A stretch of 64,000 nt of DNA from Vagococcus carniphilus. Its GTDB lineage: Bacteria; Bacillota; Bacilli; Lactobacillales; Vagococcaceae. The DNA lies in NCBI RefSeq assembly GCF_014397115.1, contig NZ_CP060720.1:2124001-2188000 (forward strand), given 5' to 3'. Positions 16,913 to 24,891 of the stretch are shown here, piece after piece (the stretch's first letter is position 1; every line of letters begins with the position of its first letter). The notes under the pieces are model-generated. The model was given only the letters and a program-made list of their open reading frames with translations, did not search any database and was not told the DNA's origin. Position numbers and translations under genes: made by a program.

Positions 16913-17242
16913 TTATGGTTTAATATAAGCATAATCTGCTGTCTGCAACTCAACTAAACGTAAGACACCAGCTGGAACAACTTGAATAAAAGGGTGCAAT
17001 GCTTCTTTCTCAATTTTTTGAGCATTCATCGCATTTTGACAACTACTAAATAGAACACCTTTTTCAACTAGTTCATGCATTGGAATGAGATACTTTGTCT
17101 CAACAAATGCTTTAATAGCATTACCGTTTGCAACAACCTCAATACTTTTAATTTCACCTTTTCCTGAAATTAAAAGATTATTAACATTACCTAGCACAGT
17201 CTCCCACTTTTCTAACTCATTGATATGAAATACAACTTTCAT
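16913..17242 (-). CDS. DsrE/DsrF-like family protein
   Basis: 109 residues of the DsrE-like fold: KVVFHINELEKWETVLGNVNNLL at the N-terminus, VEVVANGNAIKAF-like second strand, and a single Cys in LFSSCQNAMNA where DsrE relatives carry a sulfur-relay cysteine. Function not established for this subgroup. It overlaps the end of tmcAL by 4 nt and is co-transcribed with it, which suggests but does not prove a link with tRNA metabolism. Confidence 0.75.
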   Translation of the reverse strand: MKVVFHINELEKWETVLGNVNNLLISGKGEIKSIEVVANGNAIKAFVETKYLIPMHELVEKGVLFSSCQNAMNAQKIEKEALHPFIQVVPAGVLRLVELQTADYAYIKP

Positions 17243-18423
17243 TCTTTTTCCTCCTTTAAATAAATTGGTGATTGATAGTAATCTTGTTCTTTTTTATTGT
17301 TTTGAACTAAAGAATAAATCATTCCTGCTTTAATATCAAGAGATAATAATTTTTCATTCTTTTTATTAATATTTGTTATGATAGGAAGAGTCGATTTATC
17401 TTTTTTTTCCTTTAAAAACTGACGACCTTTTGAATTAAAACCTAACACGCGTATAAATGACTCATTCCAGACACTTGTTATTTCTTTTTCTTTTATTTGA
17501 AGTAACACATAAAGACACAATCTTTGAATTCTCGTCCACGTATAGCGTTTGCTTTTTACTTTCATCATAAAGTCATCAAAACGAGAAGAACTTTTTGCAG
17601 CATCTTTTAAACGATACTCAAGCCCCTCTACCATTTGATAAATTAATTTCAATTCTTCAATTGACTGTGTTATCAATTGATATTTTAAAAATGGCCATAA
17701 CTTCTCCCAATTGACTAACTCTAAACTCTTTAAATCCATTAAAGTTTCATCTGGAAGAACACTACTTAGCTCTGAAAAATCATTAAGGAACACTTTTTTT
17801 CGAACAGCTGTAGCACTTGCAAAGGAAATATCTGTTACATTCTCATCATGATACTGGCTTCCTACTCTTTTAATTGGAAACAGTGTCATTGGATTTTTAT
17901 AACAAGCATTTTCTTTAGCATACCCCATCCCTAAAATGTGATTAGGTGAGGAAAAATCCAATGTCATTTCAGGATAAATTTCACGATAAACCTCAGTCAT
18001 TTGTTGCGGATAGCTTTGACCATTATTTTTTTTAGTTTGAAATAACTCATCTATTCTCTCTTTATTATCATGATGAAATTTACCAAAAGCTTCGTAATCT
18101 AGTTTTGACTGAATATCTGTTCCAAAACAAAGACTATCTACGCCTAGACTTTGTAGTAATTTTACACCACCTCGAGTGAAATAATCCGATGCCTGTACAG
18201 CAAACGAGAAAGGTAGCTCAATAACTAAATCAGCACCATTTTGAAGTGCTTCATTAGCCCTTGTCCATTTATCTAAAACAGCTGGTTCGCCACGTTGCAA
18301 AAAATTTCCACTCATGACTGCTACAAGACACTCTGCATTAGAAACCTTCTTTGCCTGTTCTAAATGATATTTATGTCCATTGTGAAATGGATTATACTCA
18401 ACGATAACACCACAACTACGCAT
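17239..18423 (-). CDS. tmcAL: tRNA(Met) cytidine acetate ligase TmcAL (YlbM)
   Basis: A 394-residue nucleotidyltransferase-fold enzyme that uses acetate and ATP to acetylate the wobble cytidine of elongator tRNA-Met. It begins GVIVEYNPFHNGHKYHLEQA (HxGH-type motif), followed by VMSGNFLQRGEPAVLDKW and DLVIELPFSFAVQASDYFTRG, all diagnostic. AAGGAAGTGAG precedes the ATG. It follows the yqe cluster after a terminator. Confidence 0.93.
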   Translation of the reverse strand: MRSCGVIVEYNPFHNGHKYHLEQAKKVSNAECLVAVMSGNFLQRGEPAVLDKWTRANEALQNGADLVIELPFSFAVQASDYFTRGGVKLLQSLGVDSLCFGTDIQSKLDYEAFGKFHHDNKERIDELFQTKKNNGQSYPQQMTEVYREIYPEMTLDFSSPNHILGMGYAKENACYKNPMTLFPIKRVGSQYHDENVTDISFASATAVRKKVFLNDFSELSSVLPDETLMDLKSLELVNWEKLWPFLKYQLITQSIEELKLIYQMVEGLEYRLKDAAKSSSRFDDFMMKVKSKRYTWTRIQRLCLYVLLQIKEKEITSVWNESFIRVLGFNSKGRQFLKEKKDKSTLPIITNINKKNEKLLSLDIKAGMIYSLVQNNKKEQDYYQSPIYLKEEKE

Positions 18424-18439
18424 CTTCTCACTTCCTTAG

Positions 18440-18478
18440 AAAAAAAACGAGAGTCCCAAAAATGGTCCCTCCCGTTTT
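18440..18478 (-). terminator. Terminator after yqeM
   Basis: AAAACGGGAG pairs with CTCTCGTTTT and runs into eight T on the minus strand, between yqeM and tmcAL. Confidence 0.8.
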
Positions 18479-18490
18479 ATATTTAATTAC

Positions 18491-19225
18491 TTATTTGTGA
18501 CAAACAAAGAACCATCTCTTAGACGCATCATTTGGTTCAACATCTTCAAAATCAGCATAAACTTTTACTGAGTTAAAACCAGCTTGCTTAAGCAAAGCTT
18601 CATACTGACTAATTTCGTAGGTTCTTTCCTCATGAAGCTCATCAAACCGTTCAAACTTACCCTGTTTATCAGAAACAAAGAAAGTTAGAAAATGTTCAAC
18701 ACTAAACTCATGCTCTCCCGGGTAACTTTCCCATAAAAAAGCAAAATCATCCGTCTGATAATGATAGCTATATTCCGAAAATTCTTCTTCAATTTGATGA
18801 ATTGAATGAACATCAAAGATAAATGTTCCCTTTTCTTTCAATGCGTCATACACACCTTTAAAAACTTGACCTACAGCTTGTTCATCTGGCATATAACAGA
18901 TTGAATCCGAATAACAAGTTACTACATCAAAACTGTTTTTATCTTCTAATTGAAGCATGTCTCCTGTTTTAAAAGCTAGTTTTTCATCCGCTTCATCAAC
19001 TCGTTTTTTAGCAAGTTCAATCATATCTTCTGATAAATCTAAACCACAAACATTAAAACCTAAGTTTGCAAGCTCGACAGATAAAATACCTGTCCCACAA
19101 GCCAGTTCTAATACTTGTTGCTGATCTTTCCTTACATGGCGACAAGTAAAATCTAACCAATCTAAATAAAGATTTTCATCCATGACCTCATCGTAGATTT
19201 TAGCAAATGTTTCATAACTTGCCAT
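18491..19225 (-). CDS. yqeM: SAM-dependent class I methyltransferase, YqeM-like
   Basis: 244 residues with the Rossmann SAM-binding motif VLELACGTGILSVELA near residue 40, motif II GLDLSEDMIELAK and post-motif FDVVTCYSDSICYM. The position, last in the yqeGHIJKLM block, identifies it as YqeM. Its substrate is not known to me. The gene starts 3 nt after rsfS with only a weak ribosome site, so coupling to rsfS is likely. Confidence 0.85.
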   Translation of the reverse strand: MASYETFAKIYDEVMDENLYLDWLDFTCRHVRKDQQQVLELACGTGILSVELANLGFNVCGLDLSEDMIELAKKRVDEADEKLAFKTGDMLQLEDKNSFDVVTCYSDSICYMPDEQAVGQVFKGVYDALKEKGTFIFDVHSIHQIEEEFSEYSYHYQTDDFAFLWESYPGEHEFSVEHFLTFFVSDKQGKFERFDELHEERTYEISQYEALLKQAGFNSVKVYADFEDVEPNDASKRWFFVCHK

Positions 19226-19227
19226 TC

Positions 19228-19596
19228 TTAATCTACCATGCTTGTTAAATTAACAAGGGGTGCATCTGACCATAATTTTTCTAGATTGTAGAATTCACGT
19301 TCATCACTATGGAACACATGAACTACTACATCTCCTAAATCAATTAAAATCCAGCGAGCTGATTCTTTTCCTTCAACACGTTTAACTTCCACTTGATTTT
19401 TTTGAGCTTCACTTATAACTTCATTGGCGATAGCTAAAACTTGTTTATCACTGTTACCATGGCACACAACAAAATAATCTGCTAATAAAGAAACTTCTTT
19501 AACGTTTAATGCCACCATATCTTCTGCACGTTTTGAATCAGCAGCTTTCACTACTAATTCTAAAATATTATCACTATTAATAACAATTCCCTCCAT
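19228..19596 (-). CDS. rsfS: Ribosomal silencing factor RsfS
   Basis: A 122-residue RsfS/Iojap protein that binds uL14 on the 50S subunit and blocks subunit joining in starvation. Diagnostic segments: KAADSKRAEDMVALNV, LADYFVVCHGNSDKQVLAIA, GDVVVHVFHSDEREFYNLEKLW. The ATG at 19596 overlaps the yqeK stop (TAAATG), but the good ribosome site GGAGGG lies just after that ATG and 7 nt before an ATT codon (19581), so the real start is uncertain. Confidence 0.94.
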   Translation of the reverse strand: MEGIVINSDNILELVVKAADSKRAEDMVALNVKEVSLLADYFVVCHGNSDKQVLAIANEVISEAQKNQVEVKRVEGKESARWILIDLGDVVVHVFHSDEREFYNLEKLWSDAPLVNLTSMVD

Positions 19597-20181
19597 TTAT
19601 TTCACTACCCATTCATTGTACGTTTCTAACGTTTTAGGATAGATTTTATTTTGATTATTAATTAAATATAAAAGTGTATGCTTTGTTTCAAAGCCTACAG
19701 CTAAGTCTAAACTTACATCTGCTACTTGTCTTGCTTCTTCAACTACTGGAAAACGACGACCATCTTCAATATAATCAGCCACATAAATTACTTTATCTAG
19801 TTCACTCATATCTTTGGAGCCCGTTGTATGTAGTTCAATTGCTTTTAAAATAGTTGAATCAGAAATATCTAATTCTTCCTTAACAAGGTAAGCTCCCAAT
19901 ATGCCATGCCAGATAGCATTACCATATTCAATAAGTTCAACATTAAACCCTTTCGACTTAATGAGAGAAATCATCTCTTCATCAGGTCTTTCTTTTGCAT
20001 AGTCATGAGTCAATGCAGCAATACTTGCTTTTTCAACATCCACACCATATTTATGAGCTAACTCAATTGCTTTTTTTTCAACTCTCAAAACATGTTGAAA
20101 TCTTTTATCTGACATTTTCTCAGAAACTTTTTCCATTAATTCTTCTCGTGTCATTGTTGTTATCTGATTACTATAAATCAT
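19597..20181 (-). CDS. yqeK: HD-domain hydrolase YqeK (probable Ap4A hydrolase)
   Basis: 194 residues of the HD superfamily. The His-Asp pair is in ALTHDYAKE, with RFQHVLRVEKKAIELA upstream and HTTGSKDMSELDKVIYVADYIEDGR downstream. Proteins of this family split diadenosine tetraphosphate symmetrically. The ATG at 20181 has AAGGTGA 8 nt upstream and overlaps the end of nadD by 11 nt. Confidence 0.92.
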   Translation of the reverse strand: MIYSNQITTMTREELMEKVSEKMSDKRFQHVLRVEKKAIELAHKYGVDVEKASIAALTHDYAKERPDEEMISLIKSKGFNVELIEYGNAIWHGILGAYLVKEELDISDSTILKAIELHTTGSKDMSELDKVIYVADYIEDGRRFPVVEEARQVADVSLDLAVGFETKHTLLYLINNQNKIYPKTLETYNEWVVK

Positions 20182-20827
20182 AATTATTATCACCTTGATA
20201 TAAATTATTTTTATGAATATATTCTAACACATTATCTGGTAAAAAGTATTTGACAGAACAATTTGTTGCTATTTTCCGCCTGATATCACTTGAACTTATA
20301 TCTATTAAAGGTACATCTACCCAAATGATTGGATAGGGACTCTCTGGTTTTGAACCAACCCGATGAACTCCAACAAATTGTACCATTTTACTTAGTTCCT
20401 CAATCCGATACCATTTCGGTAAATAGTCTACCATATCTCCACCAATGACAAAATAATAATCCGTTTCAGGATTTAATTCAATTAATTCCTTCATCGTATC
20501 AAACGTATAACTTTTTCCTTTTCGGTGGATTTCAGATAACTCTAAACTAAGTTTTGAATTACTTTCAGTTGCTAATTTTAACATCTCAACACGATTAATT
20601 GAAGAAATTGTTTCTTTTTTATCGATGTGAGGAGATTCATAAGAAGGCATTAAATAAAACTCATCTAGACACAACTGATCAGATACTTGGTCTGCTATTA
20701 TCAAATGTCCCATATGCACCGGATTAAATCCACCACCTAAAATACCAACTCTTTTTCGATTCGTCTCTTTTCTTAATGTTAAAGATTCAATTTGAATGTC
20801 ATTTACTCTAGTATTTTGATGTTTCAT
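20171..20827 (-). CDS. nadD: Nicotinate-nucleotide adenylyltransferase
   Basis: A 218-residue adenylyltransferase making deamido-NAD from nicotinate mononucleotide. The nucleotide-binding motif is GILGGGFNPVHMGHL, with a Gly where Thr is usual, and the late motif is DISSSDIRRKI. The ATG at 20827 has GGTGAG just upstream; the in-frame GTG codons before it form that ribosome site. The ~26 residues before the first strand are slightly longer than usual. Confidence 0.94.
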   Translation of the reverse strand: MKHQNTRVNDIQIESLTLRKETNRKRVGILGGGFNPVHMGHLIIADQVSDQLCLDEFYLMPSYESPHIDKKETISSINRVEMLKLATESNSKLSLELSEIHRKGKSYTFDTMKELIELNPETDYYFVIGGDMVDYLPKWYRIEELSKMVQFVGVHRVGSKPESPYPIIWVDVPLIDISSSDIRRKIATNCSVKYFLPDNVLEYIHKNNLYQGDNNYDL

Positions 20828-20842
20828 TTTTCTCACCACAAA

Positions 20843-21154
20843 TTAAATTGATCGTACTTTTGTTGAAAATGTTTGATATTTTTCTTTAGATGACGGTCTG
20901 AAACAAACTAAGATGCGTCCAATAATTTGTACCACATCACAATGTAGAGTTGTTTCAAAAATTTCAGCAACTTCTTTTGCTTCTTCATCTGTATTTTGTA
21001 ATAAAGTAACTTTAATTAGTTCTCTTCTTTCAAGTAATTCATCTACTTGATCAAGTAACGTTTCACTAATACCGTTCTTACCAATTTGTACTAACGGGTT
21101 CATATGATGTGCTTCACTTCTTAAGAAACGTTTTTGTTTACCTGTTAATTCCAT
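20843..21154 (-). CDS. yhbY: Ribosome assembly RNA-binding protein YhbY (YqeI)
   Basis: A 103-residue CRM-domain protein: LTGKQKRFLRSEAHHMNPLVQIGKNGIS and the GxxG-like loop region, with IIGRILVCFRPS at the C-terminus. Associated with the pre-50S subunit. Lies between yqeH and nadD with a 15-nt gap to each. Confidence 0.93.
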   Translation of the reverse strand: MELTGKQKRFLRSEAHHMNPLVQIGKNGISETLLDQVDELLERRELIKVTLLQNTDEEAKEVAEIFETTLHCDVVQIIGRILVCFRPSSKEKYQTFSTKVRSI

Positions 21155-21169
21155 CTATTCTACCTCTTT

Positions 21170-22279
21170 TTATATTAATGATTTTCTTTGAATAACATCT
21201 ACGCCTTTTGGTGCCCATCCCGCTACAACTCCTGCTTCTGGGATAGTAATCCAACCTAGTCCAGCAAAAACTAAGTCTGTTTTTTCTTTAATTGAAAATT
21301 CGAATCTAACTAATTCTGGAAACTCGCCCAATTCATTTTCTCTAGGTGGTTGTAATAACCCTCCTGCATGTTTGGCATAAAACTCTGTTGCTGTTTCCAA
21401 TTTAGTTCGATGAATGTTTAAGTCATTTGATACATAGGTAATAAACCCTTGCTTTTGTCCTTGTAAAAAGTCAAAACGCGCTAAGCCACCTAAGAATAAT
21501 GTTTGGCCTTCATTTAATTGATAAACTTTTGGTTTAATCTCTTTTTTAGGAGACACTAAAGTTAAATCTTTTTTTCCTAAATAATGAGCCATTTGATGTC
21601 TATGAATAATTCCTGGTGTATCAATTAAGAAGTGACCATCCTCCAAAGGAATCTCAATCTTATCTAACGTAGTACCTGGAAATTGAGACGTTGTAATCAA
21701 GTCTTTAACGCCCGCAGAGTGATTAATTATAGCATTAATTAATGTGGACTTACCAACATTAGTCACCCCAACAACATAAACGTCTCGACCTTCACGATAC
21801 TCCTCAATTAAATCAAGTAAAGCTTCGATATCAGACTGACTTTTAGCACTTGTTAACGTCACATCAAGCGGACGTAAACCAACTTCAAAAGCTCTTTCTT
21901 TCATCCATTGGGTCATTTTGCCACGTTTTAATGATTTTGGTAAAATATCCACTTTATTTCCTACTAGAAGAACAGGATTATCACCAGCAAAACGATGTAA
22001 ACCAGGAATTAAGCTACCATTAAAATCAAAAATATCCACAACGTTAACAATCAATGCATCAGAATCTCCAATGCTATTAAGTAAAGCTAAAAATTCATTA
22101 TCTGTAATTGAAACATCTTGAATATCATTGTAGTGTCTTAATCTAAAGCATCTTTGACAATATACTTCGCCACTTTCAAGCCCTTTTTCTAATGCTGATT
22201 TAGGCGTAAAGCCAATTTTTTCTTTTTCTTCTGTTTGAATTACCGTTCCGCATCCAATACAACGTATTTCCTCAGTCAT
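21170..22279 (-). CDS. yqeH: Ribosome biogenesis GTPase YqeH
   Basis: A 369-residue circularly permuted GTPase needed for 30S assembly. A Cys4 zinc finger (CIGCG ... CQRCF) opens the protein. The G motifs occur in permuted order: G4 NKVD, G5 TSAKSQ, G1 GVTNVGKST, then G3 DTPG. It overlaps the yqeG end by 8 nt. Confidence 0.95.
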   Translation of the reverse strand: MTEEIRCIGCGTVIQTEEKEKIGFTPKSALEKGLESGEVYCQRCFRLRHYNDIQDVSITDNEFLALLNSIGDSDALIVNVVDIFDFNGSLIPGLHRFAGDNPVLLVGNKVDILPKSLKRGKMTQWMKERAFEVGLRPLDVTLTSAKSQSDIEALLDLIEEYREGRDVYVVGVTNVGKSTLINAIINHSAGVKDLITTSQFPGTTLDKIEIPLEDGHFLIDTPGIIHRHQMAHYLGKKDLTLVSPKKEIKPKVYQLNEGQTLFLGGLARFDFLQGQKQGFITYVSNDLNIHRTKLETATEFYAKHAGGLLQPPRENELGEFPELVRFEFSIKEKTDLVFAGLGWITIPEAGVVAGWAPKGVDVIQRKSLI

Positions 22280-22802
22280 TCAGTGATTTCCTCCAATTCA
22301 TATCTGAGTGATTCTTAATTAAATATTTTTTTATCCGTTTTTCCATTGCTCGATTAAATTTTGTATTCCAAGCATCAGTTTCAACAATAGGTTTAACCAA
22401 TACATTTTTAATTCCTGCATTGTTTGCCCCTTTAATATCTGTCATTAGCTGATCACCAACCATCAATAGCTTTTCTTTTGGTAAATTATAACGACGTTCT
22501 ACTTCTTTGAAACCTTTTTGAAATGGTTTCATCGCACGAGATACATATTCTAAACCTAAATGTTTAACAGCTCTATCAATACGACTTGCCTTATTATTGG
22601 AAACAACAATAACTGGAATATTAGCTTCCTTCATTGTTTCTATCCATCGAAGCAACTCAGGTGTGCCATCTGGATTATTCCATGCAATTAATGTATTATC
22701 CAAATCAGTCAAGACGGCTTCAATTCCATGAGCTTTCAGTTGATCAGGTGTAATATCATAAATTGCTTCAATCATCCATGTTGGTTTGTATTTCTGAAAC
22801 AT
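22272..22802 (-). CDS. yqeG: HAD phosphatase YqeG (subfamily IIIA)
   Basis: 176 residues with HAD motif I TDLDNTL, motif II VVSNN and motif III VGDQLMTDIKGANNAGI, matching the YqeG phosphatase family (related to phosphatidylglycerophosphate phosphatases). AAAGGAAG precedes the ATG. It heads the yqeGHIJKLM operon. Confidence 0.93.
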   Translation of the reverse strand: MFQKYKPTWMIEAIYDITPDQLKAHGIEAVLTDLDNTLIAWNNPDGTPELLRWIETMKEANIPVIVVSNNKASRIDRAVKHLGLEYVSRAMKPFQKGFKEVERRYNLPKEKLLMVGDQLMTDIKGANNAGIKNVLVKPIVETDAWNTKFNRAMEKRIKKYLIKNHSDMNWRKSLND

Positions 22803-22818
22803 AGTGACTTCCTTTCAT

Positions 22819-22844
22819 AAAAAATAGGAGACTATCGCCTCCTA
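22819..22844 (-). terminator. Terminator hairpin just before yqeG
   Basis: TAGGAG pairs with CTCCTA and is followed by six T on the minus strand. It may simply end the alarmone-synthetase transcript, but it lies downstream of a TATAAT box and may also sit in the yqeG leader. Confidence 0.75.
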
Positions 22845-22855
22845 CACTTTTCACC

Positions 22856-22861
22856 ATTATA
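22856..22861 (-). promoter_or_regulatory. Possible yqeG -10 element
   Basis: Consensus TATAAT in the minus direction without a good -35 (GTGAAT at 17 nt). The transcript would start upstream of the hairpin at 22819-22844. Confidence 0.35.
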
Positions 22862-22934
22862 CGCTATTTACTTGAATAATTCACTAAAAACATAGTCTTT
22901 TGGTTATTTTTTATCATACTATCAAAAAAAGAAT

Positions 22935-23612
22935 TTATTCTGTCTCCTCTTCTATTTCCTTTCTGATTAATAACATTTCTTCTTCCATTTCAGAAATCGT
23001 TTCAGAAACTTTAAGTAAACGTTGGCTTAACTTAGAATCATTTGTATGTCGCTTATACTTGATTCCATGTTCTAAACTTGCCCAAAAATCCATTGCAAGT
23101 GTTCTAAATTGAACTTCAATTTTTAAATAGTTAGTTTTTTCTGCAAAATAAACAGGAACTTCAAGAATAACATGCAAACTTTTATAACCATTCTTTTTTG
23201 GATTTTTTATATAGTCCTTTACTTCAACAATGGTTATGTCCTCTTGCCTTGTTAGAGTCTCAAATAACCAGTATATATCATCTACATAGGAACAAATTAC
23301 TCTGATACCAGCAAAATCAAAAATTTCTTTTTTTACAATATTAGAAGAGAAATTTAGTTCTAAACGATTTAATTTATTGACCAAACTCTCCATGGTTTTA
23401 ATGCGAGATTTAATTTGTTGAATAATATCACGTCTAATTCCTGAATGATTATGCGCAATATCTCTATTTATAATAGTCAATTTTGTGACAACCTCATCTA
23501 AAACAGATTCATATTCTAGCGCCAAATCTTTATAAATATTTATTGCAGACAAACAAGATTCGTTTTTATTTCTAGCTAACATTTTTTCTAACTTCAAACT
23601 TGAGTATTCCAT
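22935..23612 (-). CDS. Small alarmone synthetase (RelA/SpoT synthetase domain only)
   Basis: 225 residues with a (p)ppGpp synthetase domain and no HD hydrolase, TGS or ACT domain. Conserved stretches are IKSRIKTMESLVNKL (ATP side), FDFAGIRVICSYVDDIYWLFETL, DYIKNPKKNGYKSLHVIL (the NGYKSLH GTP-side motif) and IEVQFRTLAMDFWASLEHGIKYK. It resembles RelP/RelQ enzymes; ASLEHGIKYK and PVYFAEK look more RelP-like. The C-terminus is a Glu-rich helix. GTGAGG precedes the ATG. It diverges from an orphan GAPDH gene, sharing a 149-bp control region with two identical-type palindromes. Confidence 0.88.
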   Translation of the reverse strand: MEYSSLKLEKMLARNKNESCLSAINIYKDLALEYESVLDEVVTKLTIINRDIAHNHSGIRRDIIQQIKSRIKTMESLVNKLNRLELNFSSNIVKKEIFDFAGIRVICSYVDDIYWLFETLTRQEDITIVEVKDYIKNPKKNGYKSLHVILEVPVYFAEKTNYLKIEVQFRTLAMDFWASLEHGIKYKRHTNDSKLSQRLLKVSETISEMEEEMLLIRKEIEEETE

Positions 23613-23644
23613 TTTAAACTACCTCACTTGTATACTTTTATCTT

Positions 23645-23673
23645 ATCGTACAACTAATATTTACATTTGTAAA
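23645..23673 (-). promoter_or_regulatory. Promoter of the alarmone synthetase gene
   Basis: TTTACA (23668-23673), 17 nt, TACGAT (23645-23650). The -35 forms one arm of the palindrome at 23660-23673. Confidence 0.5.
23660..23673. promoter_or_regulatory. CopY/BlaI-like operator, copy 1
   Basis: TTTACATTTGTAAA: 6-bp perfect arms around TT, containing TACAnnTGTA, the consensus core of CopY and BlaI/MecI operators. It covers the -35 of the alarmone-synthetase promoter. Confidence 0.55.
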
Positions 23674-23691
23674 TTATTTTAGCGAATTCTG

Positions 23692-23720
23692 TTGACAACA
23701 TTCATTTACGTATGTAAACT
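23692..23720 (+). promoter_or_regulatory. Promoter of the orphan gap gene
   Basis: Consensus TTGACA (23692-23697), 17 nt, TAAACT (23715-23720). The -10 overlaps operator copy 2. Confidence 0.6.
23705..23718. promoter_or_regulatory. CopY/BlaI-like operator, copy 2
   Basis: TTTACGTATGTAAA, one mismatch to perfect dyad symmetry and to TACAnnTGTA. It lies 45 bp from copy 1 and covers the spacer and -10 of the gap promoter. Confidence 0.5.
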
Positions 23721-23761
23721 AAAACTATCAAGTAGTTAATATTTTATTAGGAGGAATCTTT

Positions 23762-24772
23762 ATGGGATTAAAAGTAGCTATTAACGGATTTGGTAGAATT
23801 GGACGGTTAACCTATCGCTTATTAATGAATCATCCGACTATCGAGGTCGTTGCTATCAATGATTTAACTGATCCAACAACTTTAGCTCATCTTCTTGAAT
23901 TTGATAGTGTACACGGAAAACTAAATGCAACACTCAAAGCAAGTAGCGATAGTATTTTAGTAAATGACAAAGAAGTTAAAGTTTTTTCTGAGAAAGATAT
24001 TACAAAAATTCCTTGGTCCGCACTTAACATTGATGTCGTCATAGAATCAACTGGTAGATTCACTAATGGTGCAAAAACTATCGCTCATATTGACTATGGC
24101 GGAGCTAAAAAAGTCTTGATAACAGCTCCTGCTACCAATGAGGACCTAACTCTTGTAATGGGAGTAAACGAAGAAATGTATAATCCTAAAGAACATGATT
24201 TAATTTCCAATGGTTCTTGTACAACTAATGGTTTAGCACCTGTTTTAAAAGTTTTAGAAGAAAATTTCGGCGTGGAAAGTTCTTTTATGAATACAGTACA
24301 TGGCTATACAAATGATCAACGTTTATTAGATGCTCCTCATACCGATTTAAGAAGAGCTAGAAGTGCTGCTACTAATATTATTCCGACAACAACAGGGGCT
24401 GCTAAAGCTATCTACAAAGCTATACCAAATGTTGAAGGTGTTATTGATGGTATTGCTTTACGAGTACCTGTCGCAGATATTTCAATCGTTGACGTTGTTG
24501 CTGTTCTAAAAAAAGAAACGACTGTCGAAGAACTTAATAATACCTTTAAAAAATATGCTAATGGAGAATTAAAAGGTATATTAGCTTGTGAAAACCGACC
24601 TTTAGTTTCCAGTGATTATATTGGAAACACTCACTCATCAATCGTTGATACTAGTTTTACTCAAGTGGTAGGTAAAAATCATGTCCGAATAATGGCTTGG
24701 TATGATAATGAAATTGGGTTTGCTTCGAGATTAGTAGATCAACTCGAATTTTACATAAAAAAAGGTCTATAA
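23762..24772 (+). CDS. gap: Glyceraldehyde-3-phosphate dehydrogenase, divergent orphan copy
   Basis: A 336-residue GAPDH. The NAD fold begins KVAINGFGRIGRL; the catalytic Cys153 is in SNGSCTTNG and His180 in NTVHGYTND; ARSAATNIIPTTTGAAKA and the C-terminal WYDNEIGFASR are typical. Unusual: the near-invariant second cysteine of CTTNC is Gly157 and the usual SNASC is SNGSC. It is not next to cggR, pgk, tpi or eno, so it is probably a second isozyme. AGGAGG precedes the ATG. The promoter carries a CopY/BlaI-like palindrome and diverges from a (p)ppGpp synthetase gene. Confidence 0.93.
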   Translation: MGLKVAINGFGRIGRLTYRLLMNHPTIEVVAINDLTDPTTLAHLLEFDSVHGKLNATLKASSDSILVNDKEVKVFSEKDITKIPWSALNIDVVIESTGRFTNGAKTIAHIDYGGAKKVLITAPATNEDLTLVMGVNEEMYNPKEHDLISNGSCTTNGLAPVLKVLEENFGVESSFMNTVHGYTNDQRLLDAPHTDLRRARSAATNIIPTTTGAAKAIYKAIPNVEGVIDGIALRVPVADISIVDVVAVLKKETTVEELNNTFKKYANGELKGILACENRPLVSSDYIGNTHSSIVDTSFTQVVGKNHVRIMAWYDNEIGFASRLVDQLEFYIKKGL

Positions 24773-24802
24773 TTAAAATTGTTGTTCTTGTATTTATATA
24801 GA

Positions 24803-24858
24803 TAAACTTAGGTCATATACCTCGTTCCCTCTTTTAAGTCAACTACTACCTAAGTTTA
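24803..24858. repeat. 10-bp inverted repeat downstream of gap
   Basis: TAAACTTAGG (24803-24812) and CCTAAGTTTA (24849-24858) with 36 nt between, directly before the gap terminator. Could be an mRNA 3' structure or an extra protein site; no known family is recognised. Confidence 0.5.
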
Positions 24859-24891
24859 AAAAGGTCTGGGATTTTATTCCCAGACCTTTTT
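24858..24891. terminator. Bidirectional terminator between gap and purD
   Basis: A 14-bp perfect stem AAAAAGGTCTGGGA / TCCCAGACCTTTTT with a 6-nt loop, ending at the purD stop codon. Confidence 0.9.
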
